Source of the DNA: Ramlibacter tataouinensis TTB310
Lineage (GTDB): Bacteria; Pseudomonadota; Gammaproteobacteria; Burkholderiales; Burkholderiaceae_C
Assembly: GCF_000215705.1 (NCBI RefSeq)
Contig: NC_015677.1
Coordinates: 3,732,001-3,796,000, forward strand
Length of the DNA stretch: 64,000 nucleotides
Direction of reading: 5' to 3'
The position numbers and the translations under genes are program-made. Below the pieces are notes generated by a model. The model had not been told where the DNA came from, did no database searches, and was given only the letters and a program-made list of their open reading frames with translations. Below, piece by piece: positions 29,621 to 37,499 of the stretch (position 1 is its first letter; each line of letters opens with the position of its first letter).

Positions 29621-29640
29621 AGGCCGCCTCGCAGCGGCCT
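29621..29640 (-). terminator. Second hairpin after binding-protein gene
   Basis: AGGCCGC-CTCGCA-GCGGCCT (arms 29621-29627 and 29634-29640), 10 bp after the binding-protein stop and just before the larger hairpin. The tandem arrangement strengthens the idea of partial termination inside the operon. Confidence 0.5.
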
Positions 29641-29650
29641 TGCTCTCACC

Positions 29651-31231
29651 TCAATTGACCTTGATGAGGCGCCAGTCCAGCCGGTTGTCCGGGCGGTGCA
29701 CCACCTCGACGCCCTTCTTCATGGCCCAGGGGATGACCTGGTTGTGCAGCGGGATGTGCGACACGTCGTCATTGCTCATCTGCAGCGCCTGGGTCAGCAG
29801 GCGGTTGCGCACCAGCAGGTCGGTCTCCACCTTGGCGCGGTCGATCACGGCATCGAGCTTGGGGTTGCTGTAGCGGCCCACGTTGTAGTTGCCGTCGCCG
29901 TCGGTGCCGACGGTGCGCACCAGGGACTGCAGGCTGTACATGGCATCGAAGGTCGGCACGCCCCAGCCCAGCATGTAGATGCTGGCCTCGTAGCGCTGGA
30001 TCATCGGGAAGTAGGTCACCAGCGGCAGGGTGCGCAGCTTGGCGCGCACGCCCACGCGCGACCACATGGCGGTGACGGCCTGGCAGATCTCCTCGTCGTT
30101 GATGTAGCGGTTGTTGGGGCAGGCGAAATCGACCTCGAAGCCCTGCGGGTAGCCGGCGTCGGCCAGCAGCTTCTTCGCGGCTTCCACGTTGTAGGGCATG
30201 CGCTTGTGGATGGCCTCGCTCCAGCCGTTGACCTGCGGCGCGATCAGCGTGCCGGTGGCCTGGCCCAGGCCGCGCATGGTCACGCGCATCAGGCTGTCGA
30301 TGTCGATGGCCTGGTAGAGCGCCTGGCGCACGCGCTGGTCCTTCAGCGGGTTCTTGCCCTTCACGTTGGAGCCGGGCAGCTCGTCGCGGTGCTGGTCCAT
30401 GCCGAAGAACATGGTGCGGCTCTCGACGCCGTCGATCACCTTCAGGCTGGCGTTGCTGCGAAGGCGCCCCAGGTCCTGCGGGCTGGGGTCGAGCACCAGG
30501 TCCAGCTCGCCCGACAGCAGGGCGGCGACGCGGGTGGCCTCGGACTTGATCGGCGTGTAGACGATCTCGGTCAGGTTGCCCTCCAGCTTGCCCCACCAGT
30601 CCGGGTTGGCGGCCATGACCATGCGCTGGTCGGGCACCCATTGCTTGAGGACGAACGGGCCGGTGCCCATCGCGTTGCGGTTGGCGAAGGTCTCCTGGTT
30701 GACGTTGCGGATGTCCTTGGGCTCGACCGAGCTGTTCTTCTCGGCCCAGGCCTTGCTCATCATGCGCAGCTCGGTGAGCTGGTTGAGCAGCACCGGGTTG
30801 GGGCGCTTGGTGAAGATGTCGATGGTGTTGGCGTTGACCTTGGCCACGCGGTCGATGCCGGCGGTGTAGGGTGTGAAGTTCGAGGTCTTCATCATGGCCC
30901 GCTCGATGGAGTACGCCGCGTCGTCCGCGGTGAACGCGCTGCCGTCGTGGAACTTCACGTTCTGGCGCAGGTTCACGCGCAGCTGCGTCGGCGAGACCTG
31001 GGTCCAGGAGGTGGCCAGCACCGGCTCGATCTTGAAGGTGCGGCTGTTGTAGTAGACCAGCGACTCGTAGACGGCGGCATGGATGCCGTTCTGCAGCGCG
31101 TTGTTCTGGGAATGGATGTCCCAGGTGGAGATCTCGCCGGCGCTGGCCCAGCGGAAGGTCTTGGCGTGCAGCGGTGCGGCGGCGAACGCGGCGGCGGTGG
31201 CGGCGCACAGCAGCGCGAGTTTGAGTTTCAT
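29651..31231 (-). CDS. Peptide ABC transporter substrate-binding protein (first gene of operon)
   Basis: A periplasmic family 5 solute-binding protein. 526 residues. Signal peptide MKLKLALLCAATAAAFAAAP, cleaved after LHA. Motifs: 'LATSWTQVSPTQLRVNLRQN', 'VKFHDGSAFTADDAAYSIER', 'CPNNRYINDEEICQAVTAMW'. It is paralogous to the receptor at 25661-27241, with the same length and parallel blocks throughout, but they are clearly diverged, so the two receptors may widen the ligand range of one permease. It is first gene of the minus-strand operon; the promoter should lie in 31232-31310. Confidence 0.93.
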   Translation of the reverse strand: MKLKLALLCAATAAAFAAAPLHAKTFRWASAGEISTWDIHSQNNALQNGIHAAVYESLVYYNSRTFKIEPVLATSWTQVSPTQLRVNLRQNVKFHDGSAFTADDAAYSIERAMMKTSNFTPYTAGIDRVAKVNANTIDIFTKRPNPVLLNQLTELRMMSKAWAEKNSSVEPKDIRNVNQETFANRNAMGTGPFVLKQWVPDQRMVMAANPDWWGKLEGNLTEIVYTPIKSEATRVAALLSGELDLVLDPSPQDLGRLRSNASLKVIDGVESRTMFFGMDQHRDELPGSNVKGKNPLKDQRVRQALYQAIDIDSLMRVTMRGLGQATGTLIAPQVNGWSEAIHKRMPYNVEAAKKLLADAGYPQGFEVDFACPNNRYINDEEICQAVTAMWSRVGVRAKLRTLPLVTYFPMIQRYEASIYMLGWGVPTFDAMYSLQSLVRTVGTDGDGNYNVGRYSNPKLDAVIDRAKVETDLLVRNRLLTQALQMSNDDVSHIPLHNQVIPWAMKKGVEVVHRPDNRLDWRLIKVN

Positions 31232-31310
31232 GGAACCCTCTTGGTATGGAAAGACTGCGGACTATGCAACAGCCGCGCCAGGCCAGTCAAAAGGGGTTTC
31301 CCGCAAGCGA

Positions 31311-31338
31311 AAAAAAGCCGCCCGAAGGCGGCTTTCAA
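31311..31338 (-). terminator. Intrinsic terminator of porin gene
   Basis: On the minus strand: AAAGCCGCC-TTCG-GGCGGCTTTTTTTC. A GC stem (31317-31322 with 31327-31332) extended by A/T pairs, UUCG tetraloop and a run of seven T. A second small GCCGGC hairpin (31353-31369) lies between it and the porin stop. Confidence 0.92.
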
Positions 31339-31376
31339 GTTTCTTCATTGTGGCCGGCTTGACGCCGGCTTTCAAA

Positions 31377-32498
31377 TTAGAAGCTGTGACGGATACCGAA
31401 GTCGAAACCGGTGGAGTTCTCGTTCGCGGTGGTCGTCGAGCCGCCCACAGCGGCGGTCGCGCCGCCGTCGTTGCGCACATAAGCGGCGGTCGTGTACAGG
31501 GCCGTCCGCTTGGACAGGTTGTGCACATAGCCCAGCGCGACCTTGCGGCTGCGGGGCTCGGCACCGGCGTCCACGCGGTACTGCGAGTACGACGCGCGGA
31601 TCTCACCGGCGCCGACCGGCACCAGGGCACCGACCAGGAAGCTATTGCCGTCCACTTCGCCGCCCAGCACGTCGATGGTGTCGCGGTTGAAGTGCGCCAT
31701 CAGCTTGGCAACACCGAAGTCCCACTGGCCGCCGACGTTGATGGTGCGGATGTCACCACCGGTGGCGGTAGCGGCGTATTCGGTCTGCTGGATCGCCACG
31801 GCGACGTTCAGCGGGCCGGCGGCATAGCCGAAGCGAGCACCCAGGCCACGGCCGTCGTCTTCCGTTGCAGCGCCGGTGTCCTGGGGGTTCTCACCCAGCC
31901 AGCCCTGGATCTGGCCATAGAAGCCACCGATGTTGGCGGGCAGGAAGTAAGCGAGGCTGTTGGAGGTACGCACGCCGGTCGGGCCGCCGTTGAAGCCGAC
32001 GACGCCAGCACCGACACCGGCCACGCCGACTTGGGTACCCAGGGTGGTCAGCGTCGTGCCAACACCGTTGGTGCCGAACGGATCGAACACGGTCAGGTTC
32101 CAGAAGGTCGGGGCGTAGTCACGGCCCAGGCGGACCTCACCGAAGCCGCCGGACAGGCTGACCGTCGAACGACGGTTGAAGGTCAGGCCACCACCACCGG
32201 TGCTGTTCGCAGCGCCGGGCTGGTTGTTCAGGCTGGTCAGGTCGCCGGAACCGTTGTCGTTGTTCATACCGGCTTCCAGCCAGAACGAAGCAGACAGGCC
32301 GCCACCCAGGTCCTCAACACCGCGGAAGCCCAGACGCGAGCTGTTGTAGCCCGAGTCCGTCAGCTGGGTACGGTCGGTCAGTTCGCCACGGCCGATCGTC
32401 AGCGTGGCGTCCACCACGCCGAACAGCGTCACGGAGGACTGGGCCGAAGCGGCGCCGGCGGCAGCCAGGACGGCCAGGGCGACTAGAGATTTTTTCAT
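31377..32498 (-). CDS. Gram-negative general porin (Omp32-like)
   Basis: A trimeric outer-membrane beta-barrel for diffusion of small, often anionic, solutes. 373 residues. Signal peptide MKKSLVALAVLAAAGAASAQ, then the porin N-terminus SSVTLFGVVDATLTI. 'NSSRLGFRGVEDLGGGLSAS' and 'RRSTVSLSGGFGEVRLGRDY' are standard betaproteobacterial porin blocks. The protein ends in Phe (GIRHSF), the barrel-assembly signal. ATG 32498 follows GGAG; an in-frame ATG eight codons upstream lies before that box. Codon use is strongly biased and the stop is TAA, consistent with high expression. Confidence 0.95.
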   Translation of the reverse strand: MKKSLVALAVLAAAGAASAQSSVTLFGVVDATLTIGRGELTDRTQLTDSGYNSSRLGFRGVEDLGGGLSASFWLEAGMNNDNGSGDLTSLNNQPGAANSTGGGGLTFNRRSTVSLSGGFGEVRLGRDYAPTFWNLTVFDPFGTNGVGTTLTTLGTQVGVAGVGAGVVGFNGGPTGVRTSNSLAYFLPANIGGFYGQIQGWLGENPQDTGAATEDDGRGLGARFGYAAGPLNVAVAIQQTEYAATATGGDIRTINVGGQWDFGVAKLMAHFNRDTIDVLGGEVDGNSFLVGALVPVGAGEIRASYSQYRVDAGAEPRSRKVALGYVHNLSKRTALYTTAAYVRNDGGATAAVGGSTTTANENSTGFDFGIRHSF

Positions 32499-32666
32499 GC
32501 AGGTTTCTCCAAGGTTAAACATAGGGCTCCGGTGCGGATGGGCTCACGTAATGCAGGCATGTCATGCTCCCGCCGGATCCCCGGGCCAACCTCCTTTTGG
32601 GAAGTTGACGCTATTCCACCAGAGTGACTTTTCTTGCGCAAAGTATTTAACCGTTATGTCGACGTT

Positions 32667-32686
32667 TTGTTGCCACCCGGCAACAA
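32667..32686. promoter_or_regulatory. Palindrome in porin/coq7 divergent region
   Basis: TTGTTGCC-ACCC-GGCAACAA: perfect 8-bp arms, 4-base spacer, in the 297-bp gene-free stretch between porin and coq7 and about 38 bp upstream of the coq7 -35 box. It may be an operator for the porin or form a hairpin in its 5' leader. Nothing else gene-like is visible in 32499-32795. Confidence 0.4.
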
Positions 32687-32723
32687 GGAAAACTGTTCAG
32701 TAGGCGGCGCGCAACAGGTACTT

Positions 32724-32752
32724 TTGACTGCAGAGCAGCAATTCCATCTAAA
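32724..32752 (+). promoter_or_regulatory. Sigma-70 promoter of coq7
   Basis: -35 TTGACT (32724-32729), 17-bp spacer, -10 TCTAAA (32747-32752). A transcript starting near 32759 would have a leader of about 37 bases before the coq7 ATG at 32796. Confidence 0.6.
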
Positions 32753-32795
32753 ACGGGCCTGATTTGGGCGCTTTAGGCACCGTAAACTGCAAAAG

Positions 32796-33413
32796 ATGGA
32801 CCAATTGCTGAGCATTGCCGACGGTGCGTTGCGTACCTTGTTCTCCAAACCCCGCGCCGTACGCGCCTGCCCAGTGCTTGCCGGTGACGAGACGCGCCTC
32901 ACAACTGACGAAATGCGTCACTCCGCCGCATTGATGCGGGTGAACCATGTGGGCGAGGTGTGCGCGCAGGCCCTCTACACCGCCCAGGCACTGGCGGCCC
33001 GGGAATCTCGCCTGCGCGAACACTTCCGGCAAGCCGCGCGGGAGGAGACGGACCACCTCGCCTGGACCCGTGACCGCCTGGACGAGATCGGCGGGCGCCC
33101 TTCGCTGCTCAATCCCTTGTGGTACGCCGGCGCGTTCGGGCTAGGCCTGCTGGCAGCGCGTTTCGGGGACCGGGTGAGCCTGGGTTTCGTGGTCGAAACC
33201 GAACGCCAGGTCGAGGCTCACCTGGAGACCCATCTCGATCGCCTGCCGGCGGGCGACCATGCCTCGCGGGCCATCGTGAGCCAGATGAAGGCGGACGAGG
33301 CGTCCCACGCGGCGCAGGCGCTGCAGGCGGGCGCGATCCCGCTGCCGGCGCCTGCCAGGCTGTTGATGAAGGCAGCGGCCAAGGTGATGACCACCACCGC
33401 CCACTACGTCTGA
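32796..33413 (+). CDS. coq7: 2-polyprenyl-3-methyl-6-methoxy-1,4-benzoquinone monooxygenase (Coq7)
   Basis: A di-iron membrane-bound hydroxylase of the penultimate ring hydroxylation in ubiquinone synthesis. 205 residues, the normal bacterial length. Iron-ligand motifs are all present: '[18 protein letters not shown]' (Glu ligand), '[14 protein letters not shown]' (ExxH), '[18 protein letters not shown]', and '[12 protein letters not shown]' (ExxH). It has its own promoter (TTGACT-17-TCTAAA) and is convergent with the OsmC-family gene 13 bp away. Confidence 0.96.
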   Translation: MDQLLSIADGALRTLFSKPRAVRACPVLAGDETRLTTDEMRHSAALMRVNHVGEVCAQALYTAQALAARESRLREHFRQAAREETDHLAWTRDRLDEIGGRPSLLNPLWYAGAFGLGLLAARFGDRVSLGFVVETERQVEAHLETHLDRLPAGDHASRAIVSQMKADEASHAAQALQAGAIPLPAPARLLMKAAAKVMTTTAHYV

Positions 33414-33426
33414 GACTCAGACCGGT

Positions 33427-33876
33427 CTAGGCCTCGAGCACCTCGTAGCTGGTCGTCATCTCCGCCGTCTTGGCGAGCATGGCGCTGGCCGAGCAGTACT
33501 TCTCGTGGCTCAGGGCCACGGCGCGCTCCACCGCGCTGGCGGGCAGGCCCTTGCCGGTGACGGTGAAGTGCATGTGGATGCGCGTGAACACCTTGGGGTC
33601 GGCAGCCGCGCGCTCGGCCGACAGCTTGACGCTGCAGCCGCGGATGTCGTGCCGGCCACGGCGCAGGATCAGCACCACGTCGTAGGCCGTACAGCCGCCG
33701 GTGCCCGCGAGCACGGTCTCCATGGGCCGGGGCGCCAGGTTCTGCCCGCCGTGCTCGGGCTTGGCGGCATCCGGGGCACCATCCATCACCAGCACATGGC
33801 CGCTGCCGGTCTCGGCCACGAACCCCATGCCCGAGCGCGTACCCGCCGCGCCCGTCCAACTCACCGTGCATTCCAT
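33427..33876 (-). CDS. OsmC family protein
   Basis: A small cytoplasmic protein of the OsmC/Ohr fold, which in studied members reduces organic hydroperoxides by two cysteines. 149 residues. Both conserved cysteines are present: Cys62 in 'AGTGGCTAYDVVLILRRGR' and Cys128 in 'LSHEKYCSASAML'. The sequence is nearer the YhfA-like branch ('PMETVLAGTGGC') than classical Ohr, so peroxidase activity is not certain. It is convergent with coq7. Confidence 0.88.
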   Translation of the reverse strand: MECTVSWTGAAGTRSGMGFVAETGSGHVLVMDGAPDAAKPEHGGQNLAPRPMETVLAGTGGCTAYDVVLILRRGRHDIRGCSVKLSAERAAADPKVFTRIHMHFTVTGKGLPASAVERAVALSHEKYCSASAMLAKTAEMTTSYEVLEA

Positions 33877-33973
33877 GAGCGTCCTCGATCAACGGCGCTT
33901 GACGCCGATAAATACGGCTAATGCCGCTGTTGCCAGAAGGAGACGTTGTGCTGCGTTGCAGCAAATCCCAGGC

Positions 33974-34078
33974 TATACTGATTTCGAGCATAACCATTGC
34001 GGGTTGTGCACCGATTGTCTCCTCCACCTCTCCTTTGGTGGATTTAGCCCCTGGATCGCAAGGTCTGGGGGCTTTTTT
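33974..34078 (+). ncRNA. Candidate small RNA or attenuator leader upstream of ilvA
   Basis: A -10-like TATACT (33974-33979, no good -35) precedes three consecutive hairpins: GCATAACC/GGTTGTGC (33988-33995 with 34002-34009); TCCACC/GGTGGA (34023-34028 with 34037-34042) with loop TCTCCTTT, which resembles the anti-Shine-Dalgarno end of 16S rRNA; and a 12-bp terminator stem (34046-34057 with 34062-34073) with GCAA loop followed by six T. An sRNA of about 93 bases is one reading. Alternatively it is the ilvA leader: an in-frame stretch from a GTG at 33948, behind AAGGAG, has six Ile codons including two rare ATA codons before the terminator. I do not recognise it as a known family. Confidence 0.6.
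34046..34078 (+). terminator. Intrinsic terminator upstream of ilvA
   Basis: AGCCCCTGGATC pairs fully (with wobbles) to GGTCTGGGGGCT around a GNRA-type GCAA tetraloop, followed by TTTTTT. It lies 70 bp before the ilvA start, with no complete gene between it and the divergent OsmC gene. It therefore ends either a small RNA or a regulated leader. Confidence 0.9.
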
Positions 34079-34147
34079 CTGGGTGCCGAGGGCCTGCGGG
34101 CCTCGACGCAACGACCCGTTGAGCTGCCCGCTTATCATGCTCCGCCC

Positions 34148-35692
34148 ATGAAAAAGCAGCTCAAGCCCGCGGACTACCTCAAGAAGATCCTGACCGCGCG
34201 GGTATACGACGTGGCCATCGAGTCCGCGCTGGAGCCTGCTAAGAATCTCAGCCGGCGGTTGCACAACAAGGTGCTGCTCAAGCGCGAAGACCAGCAACCG
34301 GTGTTCAGCTTCAAGCTGCGCGGCGCCTACAACAAGATGGCCCAGCTGCCCCCGCAGGAGCTCAAGCGCGGCGTCATCTGCGCCTCCGCCGGCAACCATG
34401 CGCAGGGCGTTGCGATGTCGGCGCACCGGCTGGGCGCCAAGGCGGTGATCGTGATGCCCGTCACCACGCCCCAGGTGAAGGTCGACGCCGTGAGAGCCCT
34501 GGGCGGCGAGGTGGTGCTGCACGGCGACAGCTACTCGGACGCCCATGGCCACGCGCTGGCGCTGCAGGCCAAACACGGCCTGACCTTCGTCCACCCCTTC
34601 GACGACCCGGATGTGATCGCGGGCCAGGGGACCATCGCCATGGAGATCCTGCGCCAGCACCAGGGGCCGCTGCATGCCGTGTTCGTGGCCATCGGCGGCG
34701 GAGGCCTGGTGTCGGGGGTGGCCAACTACATCAAGGCGGTGCGGCCCGAGATCAGGGTGATCGGCGTGCAGACCGTGGACTCCGACGCCATGATGCGTTC
34801 GGTCGCCGCGCGGCGCCGCGTGGCGCTCGACGACGTGGGCCTGTTCTCCGACGGCACCGCGGTCAAGCTGGTGGGCGAGGAGACCTTCCGGCTGGCGCGC
34901 TCGCTGGTCGACGACTTCATCACGGTGGACACGGACGCGGTGTGCGCGGCGATCAAGGACGTGTTCGTCGACACCCGCAGCATCGTCGAGCCGGCCGGCG
35001 CGCTGGCCGTGGCGGCCATCAAGCAGTACGTGGCCCAGCACAAGACACGCGGCGAGACCTATGCCGCCATCCTGTGCGGTGCCAACATGAACTTCGACCG
35101 GCTGCGCTTCGTGGCCGAGCGCGCCGAGGTGGGCGAGGAACGGGAGGCGCTGTTCGCCGTCACCATCCCCGAGGAACGCGGCAGCTTCAAGCGGTTCTGC
35201 GCTCTGATCGGCGAGCTGCCGGGCGGGCCGCGCAACGTGACCGAGTTCAACTACCGCATCAGCGACTCGCGCCAGGCCCACGTGTTCGTGGGCTTGACCA
35301 CGCACGGCAAGGGCGAATCCGCCCGGATCGCCGCCAACTTCAGCCGCCATGGCTTCCAGGCGCTGGACCTCACGCACGACGAGCTGGCCAAGGAGCACAT
35401 CCGCCACATGGTGGGCGGCCACTCCGCGCTGGCGCAGGGCGAACGGCTGCTGCGCTTCATCTTCCCCGAGCGCCCCGGTGCGCTGATGAAGTTCCTCTCC
35501 CACCTGCGGCCAGGCTGGAACATCACCCTCTTCCACTACCGCAACCAGGGCGCCGACTATGGCCGCATCCTGGTGGGGCTGCAGGTGCCCGAGGCCGACG
35601 ACGGGCGGTTCCAGGCCTTCCTGGACGAACTGGGCTATCCGCACGTGGAGGAAACCGGCAACCCGGCTTACCGGCTGTTCCTGCGTCAATGA
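34148..35692 (+). CDS. ilvA: Threonine ammonia-lyase, biosynthetic
   Basis: A PLP enzyme converting threonine to 2-oxobutanoate, the committed step to isoleucine. 514 residues, the same as E. coli IlvA. The PLP lysine is Lys56 in 'PVFSFKLRGAYNKM', the phosphate-binding loop 'AIGGGGLVSGVANYI' near residue 185, and 'CASAGNHAQGVAMSA' near 78. Two C-terminal ACT-like regulatory domains (about 335-514, 'FAVTIPEERGSFKRF' and 'LRFIFPERPGALMKFLSHL') give expected isoleucine feedback. The start is 70 bp after a terminator-bearing leader. Its stop overlaps cobS (ATGA). Confidence 0.97.
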   Translation: MKKQLKPADYLKKILTARVYDVAIESALEPAKNLSRRLHNKVLLKREDQQPVFSFKLRGAYNKMAQLPPQELKRGVICASAGNHAQGVAMSAHRLGAKAVIVMPVTTPQVKVDAVRALGGEVVLHGDSYSDAHGHALALQAKHGLTFVHPFDDPDVIAGQGTIAMEILRQHQGPLHAVFVAIGGGGLVSGVANYIKAVRPEIRVIGVQTVDSDAMMRSVAARRRVALDDVGLFSDGTAVKLVGEETFRLARSLVDDFITVDTDAVCAAIKDVFVDTRSIVEPAGALAVAAIKQYVAQHKTRGETYAAILCGANMNFDRLRFVAERAEVGEEREALFAVTIPEERGSFKRFCALIGELPGGPRNVTEFNYRISDSRQAHVFVGLTTHGKGESARIAANFSRHGFQALDLTHDELAKEHIRHMVGGHSALAQGERLLRFIFPERPGALMKFLSHLRPGWNITLFHYRNQGADYGRILVGLQVPEADDGRFQAFLDELGYPHVEETGNPAYRLFLRQ

Positions 35693-36522
35693 GCATGGCG
35701 ACCGCGCGTGCGCTGGGCTTCGTGCGCCACTACCTGCTGGCGATCCAATTCTTTACCCGCCTGCCGGTGACCGGCCCGCTGGCCGAGTGGGTGGGCCACA
35801 ACCCGGCCATGCTGGGCGCCAGCGCCGCGCACCTCCCGGGCGTGGGCTGGCTGGTGGGCGTGACCGCCTGCGCGGTGTTCGCGTTACTGTCCCTGCTGCT
35901 GCCCGACACGCCCTTGACGCCGCTGGCCGCAGCCGTGGGCTCCACCATCGCCACCGTGCTGCTGACGGGCGGCTTCCACGAGGGTGGCCTGGCCGACATG
36001 GCCGACCGCCTGGGAGGATCGCCCGATCAGCCGGGCGCGCTGGAGATCATGGAGGTGAAGGATTCGCGCCTGGGCACCCATGGCGTGCTGGCGCTCAACC
36101 TCGCGCTGATGACCAAGCTGGCCTTGCTGGCGGTGCTGGCCTCCTTCTCCCCGCCGGCCGTGATGGCGGCCCTGCTGGGAGCCCACGTGCTGTCGCGCCT
36201 GTGGCCCCTGCTACTCCTTCGCGCACTGTCCCAGGGCGGTGCCACCGGTGCCAAGGGCAAGCCGCTGGCCGATCGCATCGAGCCGTGGGCGCTGGTGATC
36301 GCCCTGGGCTGGTGCTTGGTGCCACTGGCGCTGGTGGCCTTCGTGCAGGGGCTGTCCTTCCTGGCCTGGACCGTCGGCATGAGCGCGATGGCGACGGCGG
36401 CGCTCTGGCACCTGATCCGCCGGCGTCTGCGAGGCTTCACCGGCGACTGCATGGGCGCCACGCAGCAAGTCAGCGAAATCGCGTTCTACCTCGGTGCGGC
36501 GGCCGCCTTGGGCGGCGCATGA
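35689..36522 (+). CDS. cobS: Adenosylcobinamide-GDP ribazoletransferase (cobalamin synthase)
   Basis: An integral membrane enzyme joining adenosylcobinamide-GDP to alpha-ribazole in late vitamin B12 synthesis. 277 residues. Family motifs: 'AIQFFTRLPV' near the start, 'TGGFHEGGLADMADRLGG' near residues 88-105 with the acidic metal-binding residues, 'IMEVKDSRLGTHGVLAL' near 118-134, and 'GFTGDCMGATQQVSEI' near the C-terminus. Several hydrophobic helices are visible. ATG 35689 overlaps the ilvA stop; a second ATG at 35695 is also possible. No other cob gene is in the window. Confidence 0.93.
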   Translation: MSMATARALGFVRHYLLAIQFFTRLPVTGPLAEWVGHNPAMLGASAAHLPGVGWLVGVTACAVFALLSLLLPDTPLTPLAAAVGSTIATVLLTGGFHEGGLADMADRLGGSPDQPGALEIMEVKDSRLGTHGVLALNLALMTKLALLAVLASFSPPAVMAALLGAHVLSRLWPLLLLRALSQGGATGAKGKPLADRIEPWALVIALGWCLVPLALVAFVQGLSFLAWTVGMSAMATAALWHLIRRRLRGFTGDCMGATQQVSEIAFYLGAAAALGGA

Positions 36523-36542
36523 GGCAGCGAACAGAGCCGCTG

Positions 36543-37007
36543 CTAGCGACGCAGCGGCGGCATCTCCAGCGTGAGCACGGGCGGCCCGTCGGCGCTGGCG
36601 GCCAGCACGGCCTGCCGGCCCTGCACCGATTGCACCACCAGTCCTTCCTCGATGGTCGTGCCCACCCGGTAGGGCCGCGCGGGCTTGCCATCCACCGCGA
36701 TCAGAGCCGCTCCGCCACGCGGGCCGCCCGCCGCCACGCCCACCAGAGAAAAGCGGCTGGCCAGGCTGGGCGCCGCCACCGGGCCGGCGGCCGGCTGCGG
36801 CGAGGCGCCGAGCAGGCGGGCGATGGCGGCCGGATCGGGAGCGACGGGCGCCGGCCGCACGGCGGCCGCGATCCCCGCGGCGCCATCACCCGCCGACAGC
36901 TTGAGGCCCCAGTAGGCCGCGCTGCCCGCCGCCAGGGCCCACAGCGCGAAAGTGGCGCCACGCACCGCCCATGGGCTTTGCCGTCCGCCACGCGATTGAC
37001 TCACCAT
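36543..37007 (-). CDS. gspC: Type II secretion system protein GspC (short form)
   Basis: An inner-membrane T2SS protein whose periplasmic homology region contacts the GspD secretin. 154 residues. A short cytoplasmic N-terminus is followed by one membrane helix (about 15-37, 'ATFALWALAAGSAAYWGLKL'), an Ala/Pro-rich linker and an HR domain (about 85-154, 'FSLVGVAAGGPRGGAALIAV' then 'GTTIEEGLVVQSVQGRQAVL'). It stops there: the C-terminal PDZ or coiled-coil domain of long GspC proteins is absent. ATG 37007 is chosen because the longer frame crosses gspG. It is divergent from gspG by 40 bp. Confidence 0.82.
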   Translation of the reverse strand: MVSQSRGGRQSPWAVRGATFALWALAAGSAAYWGLKLSAGDGAAGIAAAVRPAPVAPDPAAIARLLGASPQPAAGPVAAPSLASRFSLVGVAAGGPRGGAALIAVDGKPARPYRVGTTIEEGLVVQSVQGRQAVLAASADGPPVLTLEMPPLRR

Positions 37008-37047
37008 CCGGCGATTATCATTGATGCGATCTGCTGCTTCCCCTCGT

Positions 37048-37488
37048 ATGAAGTCTCTTACCACCCGCCTCCGCCGGGCCGCCCAGGCCGGCTTCACCCT
37101 CATCGAACTGATGGTGGTGCTCGTGATCATCGGCGTGCTGGCCGCCCTGATCGTGCCCAACGTGCTGGACCGCGCCGACGACGCGCGCGCCACCGCGGCG
37201 CGCACCGACGTCAACAACCTGATGCAGGCGCTCAAGCTCTACCGCCTGGACAACCAGCGCTATCCCACGGGCGAACAGGGCCTGCAGGCCCTGGTGGCGC
37301 GCCCGAGCGCCGCTCCGCAGCCGGCCAACTGGAAGCCCTACCTCGAGAAGCTTCCCAACGACCCCTGGGGCCGTCCGTACCAGTACCTCAACCCCGGCGT
37401 GAAGGGCGAGATAGACGTCATGTCCTTCGGCGCCGACGGCCAGCCCGGCGGCGAGGGCAAGAATGCCGACGTGGGCAGCTGGCAGTAA
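37048..37488 (+). CDS. gspG: Type II secretion system major pseudopilin GspG
   Basis: The main subunit of the T2SS pseudopilus. 146 residues. A basic leader ends at the prepilin peptidase site in 'AAQAG^FTLIELMVVLVII' (cleavage after Gly, methylated Phe, Glu5 conserved). The body has 'DNQRYPTGEQGLQALVARP', 'LEKLPNDPWGRPYQYLNPG' and the calcium-loop-like C-terminus 'GADGQPGGEGKNADVGSW'. The start is uncertain; ATG 37048 gives a normal leader, and an ATG at 37024 is also in frame. It is first gene of the gspG-to-E run. Confidence 0.95.
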   Translation: MKSLTTRLRRAAQAGFTLIELMVVLVIIGVLAALIVPNVLDRADDARATAARTDVNNLMQALKLYRLDNQRYPTGEQGLQALVARPSAAPQPANWKPYLEKLPNDPWGRPYQYLNPGVKGEIDVMSFGADGQPGGEGKNADVGSWQ

Positions 37489-37499
37489 GGGAGCCCCCA

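Noticed and set aside
33404..35689. A 761-codon minus-strand open frame across ilvA
   Set aside because: Shadow of ilvA running on into the OsmC region; the plus-strand IlvA motifs are unambiguous.
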